Assembly (NCBI RefSeq): GCF_013394695.1 | Contig: NZ_CP058258.1 | Location: 1,074,001 to 1,138,000 of the forward strand | Length of the DNA: 64,000 nt | Direction of reading: 5' to 3' | Origin: Streptococcus sp. oral taxon 061 | GTDB taxonomy: Bacteria; Bacillota; Bacilli; Lactobacillales; Streptococcaceae | Shown: positions 28,653 through 38,389 of the stretch, piece by piece | Position numbering within the stretch: the first letter of the stretch is position 1 | How the letters are laid out: each line of letters opens with the position of its first letter | Notes under the pieces: model-generated | What the model saw: the letters and a program-made list of their open reading frames with translations, nothing else | Database searches by the model: none | What the model was told of the DNA's origin: nothing | Position numbers and translations under genes: made by a program

Positions 28653-29559
28653 AGTTTTTCTTTCCTCTCTCTTTTGTAATCAGTTTAATGACACTGTTAA
28701 AGGCCAAGCTCATCAAAAGCAATACTAAGGCCAGTGACCAAAGAACATTATTATCAACAGTTCCCATAACGGTATTACCGATTCCCATGGTCAATACAGA
28801 TGTCAGAGTCGCTGCTGGTGTTGTCAATGAAGTTGGAACAACTGCTGAGTTTCCGACCACCATCTGAATAGCTAGGGCTTCACCGAAAGCACGCGCCATT
28901 CCGAAGACTACTGCCGTAAAAATACCTGAACGAGCAGCCTTCAAGGTTACACGCCAGATGGTTTGCCAACGAGTCGCTCCCATGGCTAAACTTGCTTCAC
29001 GGTAGTGACGAGGAACCGCACGTAGGCTATCTGTTGTCATGAAGGTTACAGTCGGCAAAATCATAACAAAGAGAACGAAAATTCCTGATAAAATACCGAA
29101 ACCTGTTCCACCAAAGACAGTACGTACAAATGGTACCACGACCTGCAAACCTATAAATCCATAAACTACTGAAGGAATCCCAACTAAGAGTTCAATAGCA
29201 GGTTGCAAAATCTTAGCTCCTTTTGGAGACACCTCTGTCATAAAGACTGCTGCCCCAATGGCAAATGGTGTTGCAATCAGAGCTGATAGAATGGTAACGA
29301 TAAAGGAACCTAAAATCATTGGAAGGGCGCCAAACTGTTTACCTGAAGGGTTCCAAGTTGCACCAAAGAGAAAATCAAAGATATTCACACCATTGACAAA
29401 GAAGGTTGACAAACCTTTTTGGGCTACAAAGATTAAAATCATAGCAACGATGATGACAATCAAAGAAAGGCAAGCAAAGGTTAGACCTTTTCCTAATTTC
29501 TCAAGACGAGAGTTTTTTGAAGGAGAGAGCAATTTTTTTGATAATTCTTCTTGATTCAT
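28642..29559 (-). CDS. pstC: Phosphate ABC transporter permease PstC
   Basis: The 305-residue permease has six helices and the EAA loop YREASLAMGATRWQTIWRV. Its ATG overlaps the TAA of pstS by one base (TAATG), which favours reinitiation. It pairs with PstA to form the transmembrane channel. Confidence 0.95.
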   Translation of the reverse strand: MNQEELSKKLLSPSKNSRLEKLGKGLTFACLSLIVIIVAMILIFVAQKGLSTFFVNGVNIFDFLFGATWNPSGKQFGALPMILGSFIVTILSALIATPFAIGAAVFMTEVSPKGAKILQPAIELLVGIPSVVYGFIGLQVVVPFVRTVFGGTGFGILSGIFVLFVMILPTVTFMTTDSLRAVPRHYREASLAMGATRWQTIWRVTLKAARSGIFTAVVFGMARAFGEALAIQMVVGNSAVVPTSLTTPAATLTSVLTMGIGNTVMGTVDNNVLWSLALVLLLMSLAFNSVIKLITKERGKKNYAR

Positions 29560-30437
29560 TATTGGCTCCCTTCTAGCGCTGTCACAGTACCTGCAGCATC
29601 TTTTTCGACTTTCATTTCCTTGACAGAAATATAGCCCATTCCTTTAACAATTCCATTCTGCGCTTCGTCTGAAAGAACAAAGTTCAAGAATTCGGCAACC
29701 AATTCATTTGGCTCACCAAGTGTATACATATGTTCATAAGACCACAAAGGCCAATTATTCGTGGTTACATTCTCTGAAATTGGTTCATAACCATTGAGTT
29801 TGATTGTCCCAACAGAATCATCGACATAGGCAAATGCTAGGTAGGAAATAGCTCCAGGGGTTTGGGAAACGATGGACTTCACCATACCGTTTGAATCCTG
29901 CTCCTGACTTTGAACCGCTGACTGACCATTCATAATCACACTGTCAAAAGTCGCACGAGAACCTGAGCTCGCAGCACGGTTGATAATAGAGATTGCTAAA
30001 TCTTTACCACCAACTTCTTTCCAGTTGGTAATTTCACCTGTAAAAATTTTGCGAAGTTGTTCTGTCGTAAGATTATCAACATCTACTTCTTTGTTGATGA
30101 TAACAGCTATCCCCGCAACAGCTACCTTGTGGTCAACTAAGGCAGATGCATCGATTCCGTCTTTTTCCTCGGCAAATACATCCGAATTACCGACGTCTAC
30201 CGCTCCAGACTGGACTTGAGACAGACCTGTACCAGATCCACCACCTTGAACATTGACTGTTTTACCAATGTGAGCTGACGCAAACTCATCTGCTGCCGCT
30301 TCGACTAAAGGTTGAAGGGCAGTTGAACCTACAGCTGTCATAGATTCCCCACGATCAATCCAACTTGCACATCCTGCTAGCGAACCAGCAAGTAAAAGAG
30401 TTGCAAGAGAGATGGTGAGTTTTTTAAATTTTTTCAC
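29559..30437 (-). CDS. pstS: Phosphate-binding lipoprotein PstS
   Basis: PstS captures inorganic phosphate at the cell surface. The 292-residue lipoprotein has lipobox LAGC with C23, then the phosphate-binding motifs [34 protein letters not shown] and [14 protein letters not shown]. The start codon is GTG, with AAGGAG spaced about 8 bp. It heads the pst operon. A weak -10 (TATAGT) lies upstream; I see no clear phosphate-regulator box. Confidence 0.95.
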   Translation of the reverse strand: MKKFKKLTISLATLLLAGSLAGCASWIDRGESMTAVGSTALQPLVEAAADEFASAHIGKTVNVQGGGSGTGLSQVQSGAVDVGNSDVFAEEKDGIDASALVDHKVAVAGIAVIINKEVDVDNLTTEQLRKIFTGEITNWKEVGGKDLAISIINRAASSGSRATFDSVIMNGQSAVQSQEQDSNGMVKSIVSQTPGAISYLAFAYVDDSVGTIKLNGYEPISENVTTNNWPLWSYEHMYTLGEPNELVAEFLNFVLSDEAQNGIVKGMGYISVKEMKVEKDAAGTVTALEGSQ

Positions 30438-30546
30438 TATTTGTCTCCTTGAAAATAATGATGAATAGCTTGAATTTTTGCCCTTATTTTCTATTGTTCT
30501 CAGGGAAAATCCATACTTCCACTATAACATAGAATACTGTTTTTGA

Positions 30547-31860
30547 CTAGTTTTTCACCTTAAACCTCAAACCCTTAGGGAAATAATTCTTTAAGGTATT
30601 TCCGGTTACTTTTGCAAAACCTAGACCATTTCCACCAACCAAAACTTGGTACCAACCATTTGGCAGAGTTTCAGCTAATTGGACCGTTTCACCAGCCACA
30701 TATTTGACAAAGTCTTCTTGATGAATTTCGATTTCTTGCTTGACTTGGCTTGGTTTTAAAGCTAGGCCAAGAGCAAAACTTGGTTCAAAACGTTTCTTCT
30801 TAAAAGTCCCGAGATGAAGACCATTACGAGCAATTCTAAGTTTTCCTAAATCTGGTAGGATTTCTGGCAAGAGATAAAGCTGGTCTCCGAAAACTTGTAG
30901 AACACCGGTCAGTTTTTCTTTAAGGTGCTTTTTCTCAAAATCCTGCCATAAGGAAATCTGTTCACGAGATAAGTTGGATTTAGAAGGTTTGAACTTCCCA
31001 GCCTTGTTTTGACCTTTAAACTGAAGATGGGCCACGAACTGACCTTCTCCCTTAAAGTGATGAGGGTACATTCTAGCTGTTTCAGTTAAATCAATCCCAG
31101 GTACCATTCCATTGATGTGTTGGATTGGAATCAATTCAAAATTATAGCTATCCAGTAACCATTGGACGATTTCTTCGTTTTCTTCTGGCGCCCAGGTACA
31201 GGTTGAATAGACTAGTCGACCACCATCAGCCAACATAGTAACTGCATCTGCTAAAATCTCACGTTGTAAACTAGCGCACTTACTAGGATAATCAACACTC
31301 CAATAATCCATAGCGTCAGGTTGTTTACGAAACATCCCTTCTCCTGAGCAAGGTGCATCTAAAACGATCAGGTCAAAATAGCCTTTAAAAACCTTGGCTA
31401 AACGGTCTGCTGATTCATTGGTCACAACGACATTAGTCGCGCCAAAGCGTTCCATATTTTCAACTAAAATCTTTGACCGTTTACTTGAAATCTCATTTGA
31501 AACAAGAAGACCGTCTCCTGCAAGATAGGAGGCCAGTTGAGTGGATTTCCCACCGGGAGCCGCTGCCAAGTCTAAGACCTTCATACCTGGCTTTGGCTGG
31601 GCTACTTGAGCGACCATTTGTGCGGCAGGTTCTTGTGAATAGACCAAGCCAGTTACATGTTCTGGTGATTTCCCTGAAACCTTCCCATAGTAGCCCCAGG
31701 GTGTATTGGGAATAGCATCTGAAAAAGAAAGCTGTCTTTCTTTTAAAGGGTTGATACGAAAAGCAGAAACAGCCTCATCATCAAAAGAGGCAAGAAAAGC
31801 TCTTGCCTCATCTCCCAATATTGTTTCGTATTTTTTTACAAATCCATCTGGAAATTGCAT
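30547..31860 (-). CDS. RsmF-like rRNA (cytosine-C5) methyltransferase
   Basis: A 437-residue NOL1/NOP2/Sun-family enzyme that methylates cytosine C5 in rRNA. The SAM-binding LDLAAAPGGKSTQLA, motif IV DAPCSGEGMFRK with its Cys, and motif VI STCTWAPEENE with the catalytic Cys are intact. A C-terminal RsmF-type extension (about 300-437) follows, with a PUA-like end. It overlaps no neighbour, but the inositol-monophosphatase gene begins 6 bp away, so they share an operon (UPF0223, phosphatase, methylase). Confidence 0.93.
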   Translation of the reverse strand: MQFPDGFVKKYETILGDEARAFLASFDDEAVSAFRINPLKERQLSFSDAIPNTPWGYYGKVSGKSPEHVTGLVYSQEPAAQMVAQVAQPKPGMKVLDLAAAPGGKSTQLASYLAGDGLLVSNEISSKRSKILVENMERFGATNVVVTNESADRLAKVFKGYFDLIVLDAPCSGEGMFRKQPDAMDYWSVDYPSKCASLQREILADAVTMLADGGRLVYSTCTWAPEENEEIVQWLLDSYNFELIPIQHINGMVPGIDLTETARMYPHHFKGEGQFVAHLQFKGQNKAGKFKPSKSNLSREQISLWQDFEKKHLKEKLTGVLQVFGDQLYLLPEILPDLGKLRIARNGLHLGTFKKKRFEPSFALGLALKPSQVKQEIEIHQEDFVKYVAGETVQLAETLPNGWYQVLVGGNGLGFAKVTGNTLKNYFPKGLRFKVKN

Positions 31861-31866
31861 GTAGGT

Positions 31867-32634
31867 TTATTTCCTTTCATAGATATAGGATTGAATCTCA
31901 TCTTTCATCTCGACTGGCACCATCATAACGGCCTGTCTTGTTTGAAAATCGACTTCCTCACCAGCAATCGTAAAAACCTTATAACCCAAACTCTCACCTA
32001 GGATACTTGCGGCCGCATAATCCCAAGGTTGTAAATAAGTGATATAAGTTAAAAGTCGACCTGATAGCACCTTGGCAAAACTAATAGCGGCGCTGCCATA
32101 AACTCGTGTTCCAAGTGCAGCATTTCCCAAATCCGCTAAGCCCCATTCGTTAGTCGCTAGCATTCCAGAATTACCAGCTACCAAAAATTCTCTCAAGGGT
32201 TTCTTTTTAAAAAGTGGCAAAGGTTCGTCATTGCGACAGGGCGGGAAGTCTCCTCCACCATGGTAACAATCACCTTTCATGACATCATAAATAATACCAA
32301 ACTTACCAATACCATCCTCAAAATAGGCCAGCATAACGGCAAAATCTTCACCTTGTGCTACGAAGTTGTTGGTTCCATCAATAGGATCAATAATCCATAC
32401 AGAACCTTGTCCTACTGCTGCACGCATGCAGCCTTCTTCTGCACAAAATAGATCATCTGGATAGCGAGAACGGATTTTTTTAATAAGTAAGTCTTGAACT
32501 TCTTTATCTAATTTAGTTACCAAATCTGTAGGGGAAGACTTTCTCTCAACATGGAGATCTTCTTTCATATGTTGGAGAATGTATTCCCCAGCTTCCCTGA
32601 CAATTTCTTTGGCAAATGTAAATTTATTTTCCAA
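31867..32634 (-). CDS. Inositol monophosphatase family protein (TTG start)
   Basis: The sequence after residue 1 reads [18 protein letters not shown], a typical family N-terminus. I therefore place the start at TTG 32634, with AAGGGAAG about 7 bp upstream; a longer in-frame ATG reading (32751) is just the UPF0223 gene in another frame. The resulting 255-residue enzyme has the metal-binding EE (CAEEG), [11 protein letters not shown] and WDYAAASIL motifs. The substrate could be inositol phosphate, fructose bisphosphate or a nucleotide phosphate. It overlaps the UPF0223 gene by 11 bp. Confidence 0.88.
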   Translation of the reverse strand: MENKFTFAKEIVREAGEYILQHMKEDLHVERKSSPTDLVTKLDKEVQDLLIKKIRSRYPDDLFCAEEGCMRAAVGQGSVWIIDPIDGTNNFVAQGEDFAVMLAYFEDGIGKFGIIYDVMKGDCYHGGGDFPPCRNDEPLPLFKKKPLREFLVAGNSGMLATNEWGLADLGNAALGTRVYGSAAISFAKVLSGRLLTYITYLQPWDYAAASILGESLGYKVFTIAGEEVDFQTRQAVMMVPVEMKDEIQSYIYERK

Positions 32635-32902
32635 GTGAAATCTTCCCTTCTCCTTTTTCTTTGGCCAACTGGACTGCACGGTAGAAAGAGTATCCACTAA
32701 CTGATTCAAACTCACGTCCCAAACGTTTTTCTTCGCTCTTGCTAGGCACAACTGACTTGAATACCTTGTAGGAATCTAATAGTTTCTTAGCATCTACCTG
32801 TGTTTCATAGGCAGCTTCAACATCATTAAAAAAAGAAAGCACTGAAGCAAGTTCTTCAGTGCTCCACGACAAATCTAGTGGGTAACTATACTGTTTATTC
32901 AT
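32624..32902 (-). CDS. UPF0223 family protein (YktA-like)
   Basis: A 92-residue soluble protein that opens [21 protein letters not shown], the signature of the UPF0223 family found throughout Firmicutes. The function is unknown. Its ATG is at 32902, immediately after the SpxA stop (32903), and its end overlaps the following phosphatase gene by 11 bp. The spx-UPF0223-phosphatase-methylase order is therefore a compact operon. Confidence 0.88.
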   Translation of the reverse strand: MNKQYSYPLDLSWSTEELASVLSFFNDVEAAYETQVDAKKLLDSYKVFKSVVPSKSEEKRLGREFESVSGYSFYRAVQLAKEKGEGKISLGK

Positions 32903-33304
32903 CTAATTAATACCAGCTCTTAATGTAGCTTCTTTCAATTCTTGCTTACGGTAACTGCGAGGAAGAAATGCACGAATCTCATCTTCATTAAAGCCAATCT
33001 GCATACGTTTATCATCAATGATGATTGGACGACGCAAAAGACTAGGATATTGCTCAATTAAATTAAGCAACTCTGTCACCGAGATACTTTCCACATCGAT
33101 ATTTAACTTTTGGAAAATTTTTGAACGAGTTGAAATGATGTCATCGGTACCGTTTTCGGTCAAGGAAAGAATGTGTTGTAATTCTTTTCTTGATAAAGGA
33201 CTGGTCATAATGTTGTGCTCTTGGAAAGGCACTTTATGATTATCAAGCCAGGCCTTTGCCTTACGACATGATGTACAACTCGGTGATAAAAATAGTGTAA
33301 TCAT
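32903..33304 (-). CDS. spxA: Spx-family transcriptional regulator
   Basis: Spx proteins bind the alpha C-terminal domain of RNA polymerase and reprogramme transcription under oxidative stress. The 133-residue protein has the redox switch C10-T-S-C13, the conserved RRPIIIDDKRMQIGFNEDEIRAFLPR region, and an ArsC-like fold. The ATG at 33304 is chosen over the longer reading at 33346, because the protein then starts MITLFLSPSCTSC as in SpxA2-type proteins and AAGAGAA lies upstream. Which Spx paralogue it is cannot be settled here. Confidence 0.92.
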   Translation of the reverse strand: MITLFLSPSCTSCRKAKAWLDNHKVPFQEHNIMTSPLSRKELQHILSLTENGTDDIISTRSKIFQKLNIDVESISVTELLNLIEQYPSLLRRPIIIDDKRMQIGFNEDEIRAFLPRSYRKQELKEATLRAGIN

Positions 33305-33377
33305 GCTATTCTCTTCTTTGCATACTTTTCTCACTCTATTATACAAAAAAATAAAGCGCTTGACTAGTTATTTCCGT

Positions 33378-33412
33378 AAAAAAACCTATTTTTTCAAGAA
33401 AAATAGGTTTTT
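33378..33412 (-). terminator. Terminator of the hemW operon
   Basis: A 15-bp stem AAAAACCTATTTTTC/GAAAAATAGGTTTTT with a short loop. It lies about 40 bp after the membrane-protein stop at 33451 and is likely bidirectional in fold. Confidence 0.85.
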
Positions 33413-33450
33413 CGCACATTCTTTTAAAACATTTTTATGCATTTATTCTT

Positions 33451-34074
33451 TTAATTGCCTGTTTTTCGACTTTTAAGGTACATAAATCCAAAAATCAACT
33501 CATACAAGCAGAAAAATAGGAGAAAGGCATGCAGGAAAAAGTCCTCTGGTAGAATAAGAATGACTGGGTCTTTTGCTGGATCAAAAAGCCAGGTATCATC
33601 ACCTACAAAAAGAATTTGATGAAACAATGTAAAGAATTGTTCAAACCCAATGAAGACACCAACTAAACCAAGAACCAAAGGTAAAGACAGCATAATCAAG
33701 AGACCTCTGCGATATAGAGACAGAAAACCTTTCTGAATGACTTGCTTCCAAAAAAGATAAAAAATCGGTAGGGTAACTATCGCTACTCCTTGCGCTAGGT
33801 GAAAGAGTCCCTTGACAACCTCAAAATGATGAATCCCAGAGGCAGACGAAGGAAAATCCGGCATTGCTAATACCTGACTCAATGGATTGGTCAAATAATT
33901 CATCAACACATTAAAGTTATGCTGGATTGTCTGAGGTTGAACATGAACACGACTTGTCAGATTTAACCAAGAAATCTCCAGAGGGTAAACCAACCAAGAC
34001 AGGTAGATGGTCAATAAAATAGCAAGCGAGAGGAGAAAGAGAAGACTTCCTCCGAAAGTTAATTTAGTTTTCAT
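33451..34074 (-). CDS. TIGR01906-type integral membrane protein
   Basis: A 207-residue protein with about five membrane segments. It fits the TIGR01906 lactobacillales membrane-protein family in length and position next to the HAD phosphatase. The long extracytoplasmic loop after the first helix contains [10 protein letters not shown]. The function is unknown. Its start overlaps the HAD gene by 11 bp, and a strong terminator follows. The recurrent hemW-thioesterase-HAD-TIGR01906 order is shared with other streptococci. Confidence 0.8.
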   Translation of the reverse strand: MKTKLTFGGSLLFLLSLAILLTIYLSWLVYPLEISWLNLTSRVHVQPQTIQHNFNVLMNYLTNPLSQVLAMPDFPSSASGIHHFEVVKGLFHLAQGVAIVTLPIFYLFWKQVIQKGFLSLYRRGLLIMLSLPLVLGLVGVFIGFEQFFTLFHQILFVGDDTWLFDPAKDPVILILPEDFFLHAFLLFFCLYELIFGFMYLKSRKTGN

Positions 34075-34837
34075 CGAAATTCCACTCCGCTAGACTTGAG
34101 AAGACATGAGTTGGGGCGATTGGTAAATCTGCTACTTCTTCAGGTTTTGTAAAACCAGTAGTTACTAACAAAGTTGGAATTCCATTATCGATACCAGCTC
34201 GAATATCAGTCAGGTAATTATCGCCCACCATGACAATTTCTTGGCGCTCAAGTCCTAGATGTTCAACAGCCTTGTCCATAATAATCGCATTTGGTTTTCC
34301 AATATAAACTGGTTTTACGCGAGTTGCTGCTTCTAGAAGAGTAATCAGTGAACCAGCACCAGGTAAAAGTCCACGTTCTGTTGGAATATTTAAATCTGGA
34401 TTGGTGCCGATAAAATGAGCACCTTTATGGATAGCTAGGGTTGCAGTAGCAAATTTTTCATAGTCAACTTGCCAGTCCAAACCTACAACCACATAGGCTG
34501 GATTTTCTTTATCTTCAACATAACCAGCTGCTTGAATGGCTTCCTTGAGCCCAGCTTCTCCAATCACATAAACTGTCTTTTCAAGTCCCAGGTCATTCAT
34601 GTAATCAATGGTCGCTAAGGTTGCAGTATAGATTGTCGATACAGGCGTGTCAATATTAAACTGATTTGCCAACATCTCTTGAACACTTTCAGGTGTACGA
34701 GTAGTGTTGTTTGTTACAAAAAGATAAGGAATTTCCTTTTTCTGCAGCTCATGTACAAAAGCTTCTCCCGCTGGGATTCTATCTTTACCCTTGTATATTG
34801 TTCCGTCTAAATCAATTAAATAACCTTTATAAGTCAT
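34064..34837 (-). CDS. HAD-IIA phosphatase (TIGR01457, NagD-like)
   Basis: A 257-residue HAD enzyme. Motif [10 protein letters not shown], motif [11 protein letters not shown], a Lys in [14 protein letters not shown] and the acidic motif [19 protein letters not shown] are all present. It belongs to the NagD/PgpA-like phosphatases; substrates may be sugar or nucleotide phosphates. It is flanked by the thioesterase and the membrane protein, each within a few bases. Confidence 0.9.
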   Translation of the reverse strand: MTYKGYLIDLDGTIYKGKDRIPAGEAFVHELQKKEIPYLFVTNNTTRTPESVQEMLANQFNIDTPVSTIYTATLATIDYMNDLGLEKTVYVIGEAGLKEAIQAAGYVEDKENPAYVVVGLDWQVDYEKFATATLAIHKGAHFIGTNPDLNIPTERGLLPGAGSLITLLEAATRVKPVYIGKPNAIIMDKAVEHLGLERQEIVMVGDNYLTDIRAGIDNGIPTLLVTTGFTKPEEVADLPIAPTHVFSSLAEWNFDEN

Positions 34838-34847
34838 ATATTTCCTT

Positions 34848-35585
34848 CTAATCTTTTTTAATTTCTTGCCAAGTTATCTTTGCCTGAGCATTGATGTCGC
34901 CATCACTTGTGACTTGGTGATTACTTTCTAGTCCATTCAATTCGTAACTAGAAGTAATCATACCACCTGGTCGAACTTCCTTGACATACTTGAGGTTGAT
35001 TTTTTTAGGAATATGATTGGTTAGGAAATCTGCCCCCATAACTTCAAAAACCCAGTCCAGATATTTGCTGTTATTGACGTGGCCATTCATATCCAAGTCA
35101 TAAAAACGAACGTGGTAATCTTTGCTAATCGCTTCTTCTAGCTCTGCATATTTTGGCCCGCGAAGGAGTTTCTTAGAAAACTCAGATTGATAAGGGGCGA
35201 CTATTTCAGGTTCTACAGGATGAACCTTCCGACTCTCACGATCCATAAGGACAAAGGTAGCTACCATGTGAATGATTTCTTGACCATCTTCATCATAAAT
35301 AGTAAAACGGCGGTAGCAAAATAGACGATTGTAAGTCAAGGCTTCCGTTTCAATTGTGATTTCCTCAGCAAATTGAGGTAAACGTACAACATCGATATCA
35401 TAATCAGTGATAATCCAGACTAGATTATACTGTTCTAAAACATCCTTGTCACTCACTCCTAGATTAATTGATTGCATTCCTGATACTTGCAGGGACAACA
35501 AGATAACATCTGGTAGCTTGATATGGCCATTCATATCAGCCATATCAAAAGGAATTTTCATCTTCATTTGATAAGTTAAGCCCAT
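34848..35585 (-). CDS. Acyl-ACP thioesterase
   Basis: A 245-residue double hot-dog thioesterase of the FatA/FatB family, which releases fatty acids from acyl carrier protein. Two tandem hot-dog domains are seen (about 1-125 and 140-245). The C-terminal one has the catalytic-type segment [18 protein letters not shown] with Asp, Asn and His. In a bacterium with type II fatty acid synthesis it may recycle acyl-ACP or adjust membrane lipids. It begins 4 bp after hemW. Confidence 0.9.
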   Translation of the reverse strand: MGLTYQMKMKIPFDMADMNGHIKLPDVILLSLQVSGMQSINLGVSDKDVLEQYNLVWIITDYDIDVVRLPQFAEEITIETEALTYNRLFCYRRFTIYDEDGQEIIHMVATFVLMDRESRKVHPVEPEIVAPYQSEFSKKLLRGPKYAELEEAISKDYHVRFYDLDMNGHVNNSKYLDWVFEVMGADFLTNHIPKKINLKYVKEVRPGGMITSSYELNGLESNHQVTSDGDINAQAKITWQEIKKD

Positions 35586-35589
35586 AATT

Positions 35590-36720
35590 CTACTCCAATA
35601 TAAATCGTTCTGCTACTGTATCTCCTAAAAAGAGACCTTTTTTTGTCATTCGTATTTGTTGACCTTCTACTTGTAAAAGACCTTGATGACATAAATCTCT
35701 TACAACTTGACCATATAAATTTTCAAAAGATGTGCTAAATTTTTCTTCGAATCTTGCTTTTGAAACTCCTGTCTTCTTGCGAAGTCCAAGAAACATCTCT
35801 TCTTCCATTTGTTCCCTTAGACTCAGATGTTCTTCATGGATGCGAGCATTTCCCTCTTCTACTGCCTTCAAATAATGGCGGATAGGACCATGATTTTTAT
35901 AGCGAACACCATTGACGTAACCAGAAGCACCAGCACCAATACCATAATACTCAGCATTATCCCAATACATGAGGTTATGACGACTTTCAAAACCTGGTTT
36001 TGAAAAATTTGAAATTTCATAATGCTCAAAACCAGCTCTCTCTAATTCAGCAATGATATATTCGAACATTTCAGCTTCTACTTCTTCTTTAGGAAGTGGT
36101 AACTTCCCACGACGCATACGATTCATAAAGACCGTATGGTTTTCCAAAATCAAGCTATAAAGACTCATGTGGGGAATGTCCAAAGCGATGGCCTTGGCAA
36201 CATTGTCCTTGACCTGGTCCATAGTCTGACCAGGAAGAGCGTAGATCAAGTCAATGGAAATATTATCAAACCCTGCTAACTTGAGACGATCAATATTTTC
36301 ATAGATATCTTTCTCCAAATGACTACGACCAATTTTTTTCAGCATTTTGTCATCAAAGGTTTGGACACCCAACGAAACACGGTTGACCGCTGAATTTTTC
36401 AAAACTGCAATCTTGTCCTCATCCAAATCACCAGGATTAGCCTCAATGGTTAATTCCTCTAAGACTGACAAATCTAAGTTTTTAGTCAATCCATCCAGAA
36501 GCACCTCTAACTGTGGCGCAGACAAGGCTGTCGGTGTTCCTCCCCCAATATAGAGAGTACGTAACTTCTGAATGTCATAAGAATGAAATTCTTGCAGTAG
36601 ATGTTCTAGATAGCTGTCTACTGGTTGATTTTTAATAAAGACCTTAGAAAAGTCACAATAATAACAGATTTGTGTACAAAATGGAATGTGCACATAAGCT
36701 GATGTTGGTTTCTTCTGCAT
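35590..36720 (-). CDS. hemW: HemW-like radical SAM heme chaperone
   Basis: A 376-residue radical SAM protein with the iron-sulphur triad C15-x3-C19-x2-C22, a GGGTPT SAM-binding motif, and the C-terminal HemW domain (about 300-376). Streptococci lack heme synthesis, so a heme-chaperone role fits better than coproporphyrinogen oxidase. I set the start at ATG 36720, which gives the canonical N-terminus MQKKPTSAYVHIPF. No Shine-Dalgarno precedes it, and the promoter puts the transcript start at or next to the A of the ATG. It heads the operon with thioesterase, HAD and membrane genes. Confidence 0.92.
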   Translation of the reverse strand: MQKKPTSAYVHIPFCTQICYYCDFSKVFIKNQPVDSYLEHLLQEFHSYDIQKLRTLYIGGGTPTALSAPQLEVLLDGLTKNLDLSVLEELTIEANPGDLDEDKIAVLKNSAVNRVSLGVQTFDDKMLKKIGRSHLEKDIYENIDRLKLAGFDNISIDLIYALPGQTMDQVKDNVAKAIALDIPHMSLYSLILENHTVFMNRMRRGKLPLPKEEVEAEMFEYIIAELERAGFEHYEISNFSKPGFESRHNLMYWDNAEYYGIGAGASGYVNGVRYKNHGPIRHYLKAVEEGNARIHEEHLSLREQMEEEMFLGLRKKTGVSKARFEEKFSTSFENLYGQVVRDLCHQGLLQVEGQQIRMTKKGLFLGDTVAERFILE

Positions 36721-36727
36721 AGTATTT

Positions 36728-36756
36728 ATTATACCACAAAGACTTCCCTCAAGAAA
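36728..36756 (-). promoter_or_regulatory. hemW promoter (predicts a leaderless mRNA)
   Basis: An extended -10 TGG-TATAAT (-10 at 36733..36728), with TTTCTT 17 bp upstream as a weak -35. The -10 ends only 7 bp before the ATG at 36720. Confidence 0.7.
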
Positions 36757-36800
36757 AAAATCACCATCTCCGACTCTAAGGGAATCAAAAATGGTGATTT
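36753..36800 (-). terminator. Terminator of the YtxH gene
   Basis: AAATCACCAT/ATGGTGATTT arms with a loop of about 23 nt and TTTTTTTCTTG on the minus strand. The T-tract runs into the hemW -35 region. Confidence 0.75.
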
Positions 36801-36805
36801 CTATT

Positions 36806-37201
36806 TTAATCTTCTTTGATTTCGATGATGATTTCTTGACCTTCTTCTGGGTCTTCAACAACTACTTTTTCTTCCAATTGTTCCTTGAGATTGTTCAAGG
36901 TCTCTTTTGAAGCTTCAGTAGCTTGTTGAGCTAAAGATTTAGATTTCTCAAGAACTGAATCCAAGGTAATTTCGCCTGATTCTACTTGTTCTTTTGTCTT
37001 TAGAACAAAATCTCTGGTTTGTTCTTTGACTTCTGTCAATTTTTCGATTGCTTGTTCCTTAGCATATTCTGGATCTTCTCTCAGATCTTCAATAAAGTCT
37101 TGTGCCTGACTAGTAACACGTTTCCCTTTTTCACTTGTTAGAAACAAGGCAACAGCCACACCTGAAACAGTTCCTAAAAGGATTGATGATAATTTACCCA
37201 T
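36806..37201 (-). CDS. YtxH-domain (general stress type) protein
   Basis: A 131-residue protein with a single N-terminal membrane segment (about 5-22: LSSILLGTVSGVAVALFLT), followed by a long charged coiled coil and a very acidic tail. This is the YtxH/gas-vesicle-like fold of Gram-positive stress proteins. It begins 14 bp after the DUF948 gene stop. The pair is a recurrent envelope or general-stress duo. The biochemical role is unknown. Confidence 0.85.
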   Translation of the reverse strand: MGKLSSILLGTVSGVAVALFLTSEKGKRVTSQAQDFIEDLREDPEYAKEQAIEKLTEVKEQTRDFVLKTKEQVESGEITLDSVLEKSKSLAQQATEASKETLNNLKEQLEEKVVVEDPEEGQEIIIEIKED

Positions 37202-37215
37202 GAGTTATCTCCTTT

Positions 37216-37599
37216 TTATTTTTTAAAAAATTTACTTGCAATACGAACGGCAGATAAGCCTGCACTAGTCTTTAATGTTTTTGAACCTGCAGATGATGCT
37301 TTTTTACTCAAGACACGAGCCTGCTCATTTAAGTCAGAGACAGAAACAGAAAGGTCTGCAACTGCTGTAAAGAGTGGATCAATGGTTGCAACTTTAATAT
37401 TGATATCATCAGCAAGAACATTGACCTTGGCAAGAAGTTCATTTGTGTGATGTAGAGTAACATTTACATCTGAAGTTAGCGTTTTAACAGTATTTTCAGT
37501 TTCATCGATTACACGTCCAACTTTTTGAAGGGTAATAATCAAATAAACAATAAATACAATCAAGGCAATAGCCACAATAATATAAGCAACTTCTAACAT
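37216..37599 (-). CDS. DUF948 membrane-anchored protein
   Basis: A 127-residue protein with one N-terminal membrane segment (about 4-24: VAYIIVAIALIVFIVYLIIT) followed by an alpha-helical coiled-coil domain of the DUF948 family. It starts 2 bp before the lgt stop region and is followed by the YtxH gene. Its role is unknown. Confidence 0.85.
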   Translation of the reverse strand: MLEVAYIIVAIALIVFIVYLIITLQKVGRVIDETENTVKTLTSDVNVTLHHTNELLAKVNVLADDINIKVATIDPLFTAVADLSVSVSDLNEQARVLSKKASSAGSKTLKTSAGLSAVRIASKFFKK

Positions 37600-37600
37600 T

Positions 37601-38389
37601 TTAATTCTCCTTTTTTACATTATAAAATGGTGCTTTTTTCCGATTTTGATAAACGATAATATAAATACCAAGTCCAATTAATAGAACAGACAACCACTGA
37701 GATACTCGAAGTCCAAAGAACATGAGACTATCTGTACGCATGCCCTCAATAATCATACGTCCAAAACCATACCAAATTAAGTAAAAGGCTATGATATGAC
37801 CACGACGAATACCATTTAATCGGCGTCTAAAAATAACAATCAAAGCAAAACCAATCAGGTTCCAGATAGATTCGTATAAGAAAGTTGGTTGACGATAAGA
37901 ACCATCAATATACATCTGATTCTTAATAAAACCAGGTAAATAATCAAGGTTTTCTACAACTGCTCCGTAAGCTTCTTGGTTAAAGAAGTTCCCCCAACGT
38001 CCTAGACTCTGAGCAATCATGACACTCGGAGCTGCAATATCTAAGAAATCCCAGGTATTGATTAATTTACGGTCTGCGAAAATATAAAGTACAATCGCTC
38101 CGGTAATTAGACCGCCGTAAATCGCAAGACCACCATTCCAGACAGCAAATATCTCCCCTAAATGTTGGCTATAATAGTCAAATTTAAAAATAACATAGTA
38201 AAGTCTCGCGCCGATGATTGACAAAGGGAAAGCCACTAAGATAAAATCCAGAATATCTTCTGATAAGATTTTCTTTTTAGGAGCTTCTTTACTTGCCAAA
38301 TATACCGCTAAGATAAGGCCGGAAACGATACAAAGTGCATACCATCTAATGGCAAATGGACCTATTTGAAAAGCAACTGGATCAATCAT
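37601..38389 (-). CDS. lgt: Prolipoprotein diacylglyceryl transferase
   Basis: Lgt transfers diacylglyceryl from phosphatidylglycerol to the lipobox Cys of prolipoproteins, before LspA acts. The 262-residue protein has seven membrane helices. Family motifs are [20 protein letters not shown] and [13 protein letters not shown], the Lgt signature. ATG 38389 is preferred, as GAGGTG lies upstream and the protein starts [10 protein letters not shown] as in relatives. Its start lies 8 bp inside hprK. Confidence 0.95.
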   Translation of the reverse strand: MIDPVAFQIGPFAIRWYALCIVSGLILAVYLASKEAPKKKILSEDILDFILVAFPLSIIGARLYYVIFKFDYYSQHLGEIFAVWNGGLAIYGGLITGAIVLYIFADRKLINTWDFLDIAAPSVMIAQSLGRWGNFFNQEAYGAVVENLDYLPGFIKNQMYIDGSYRQPTFLYESIWNLIGFALIVIFRRRLNGIRRGHIIAFYLIWYGFGRMIIEGMRTDSLMFFGLRVSQWLSVLLIGLGIYIIVYQNRKKAPFYNVKKEN

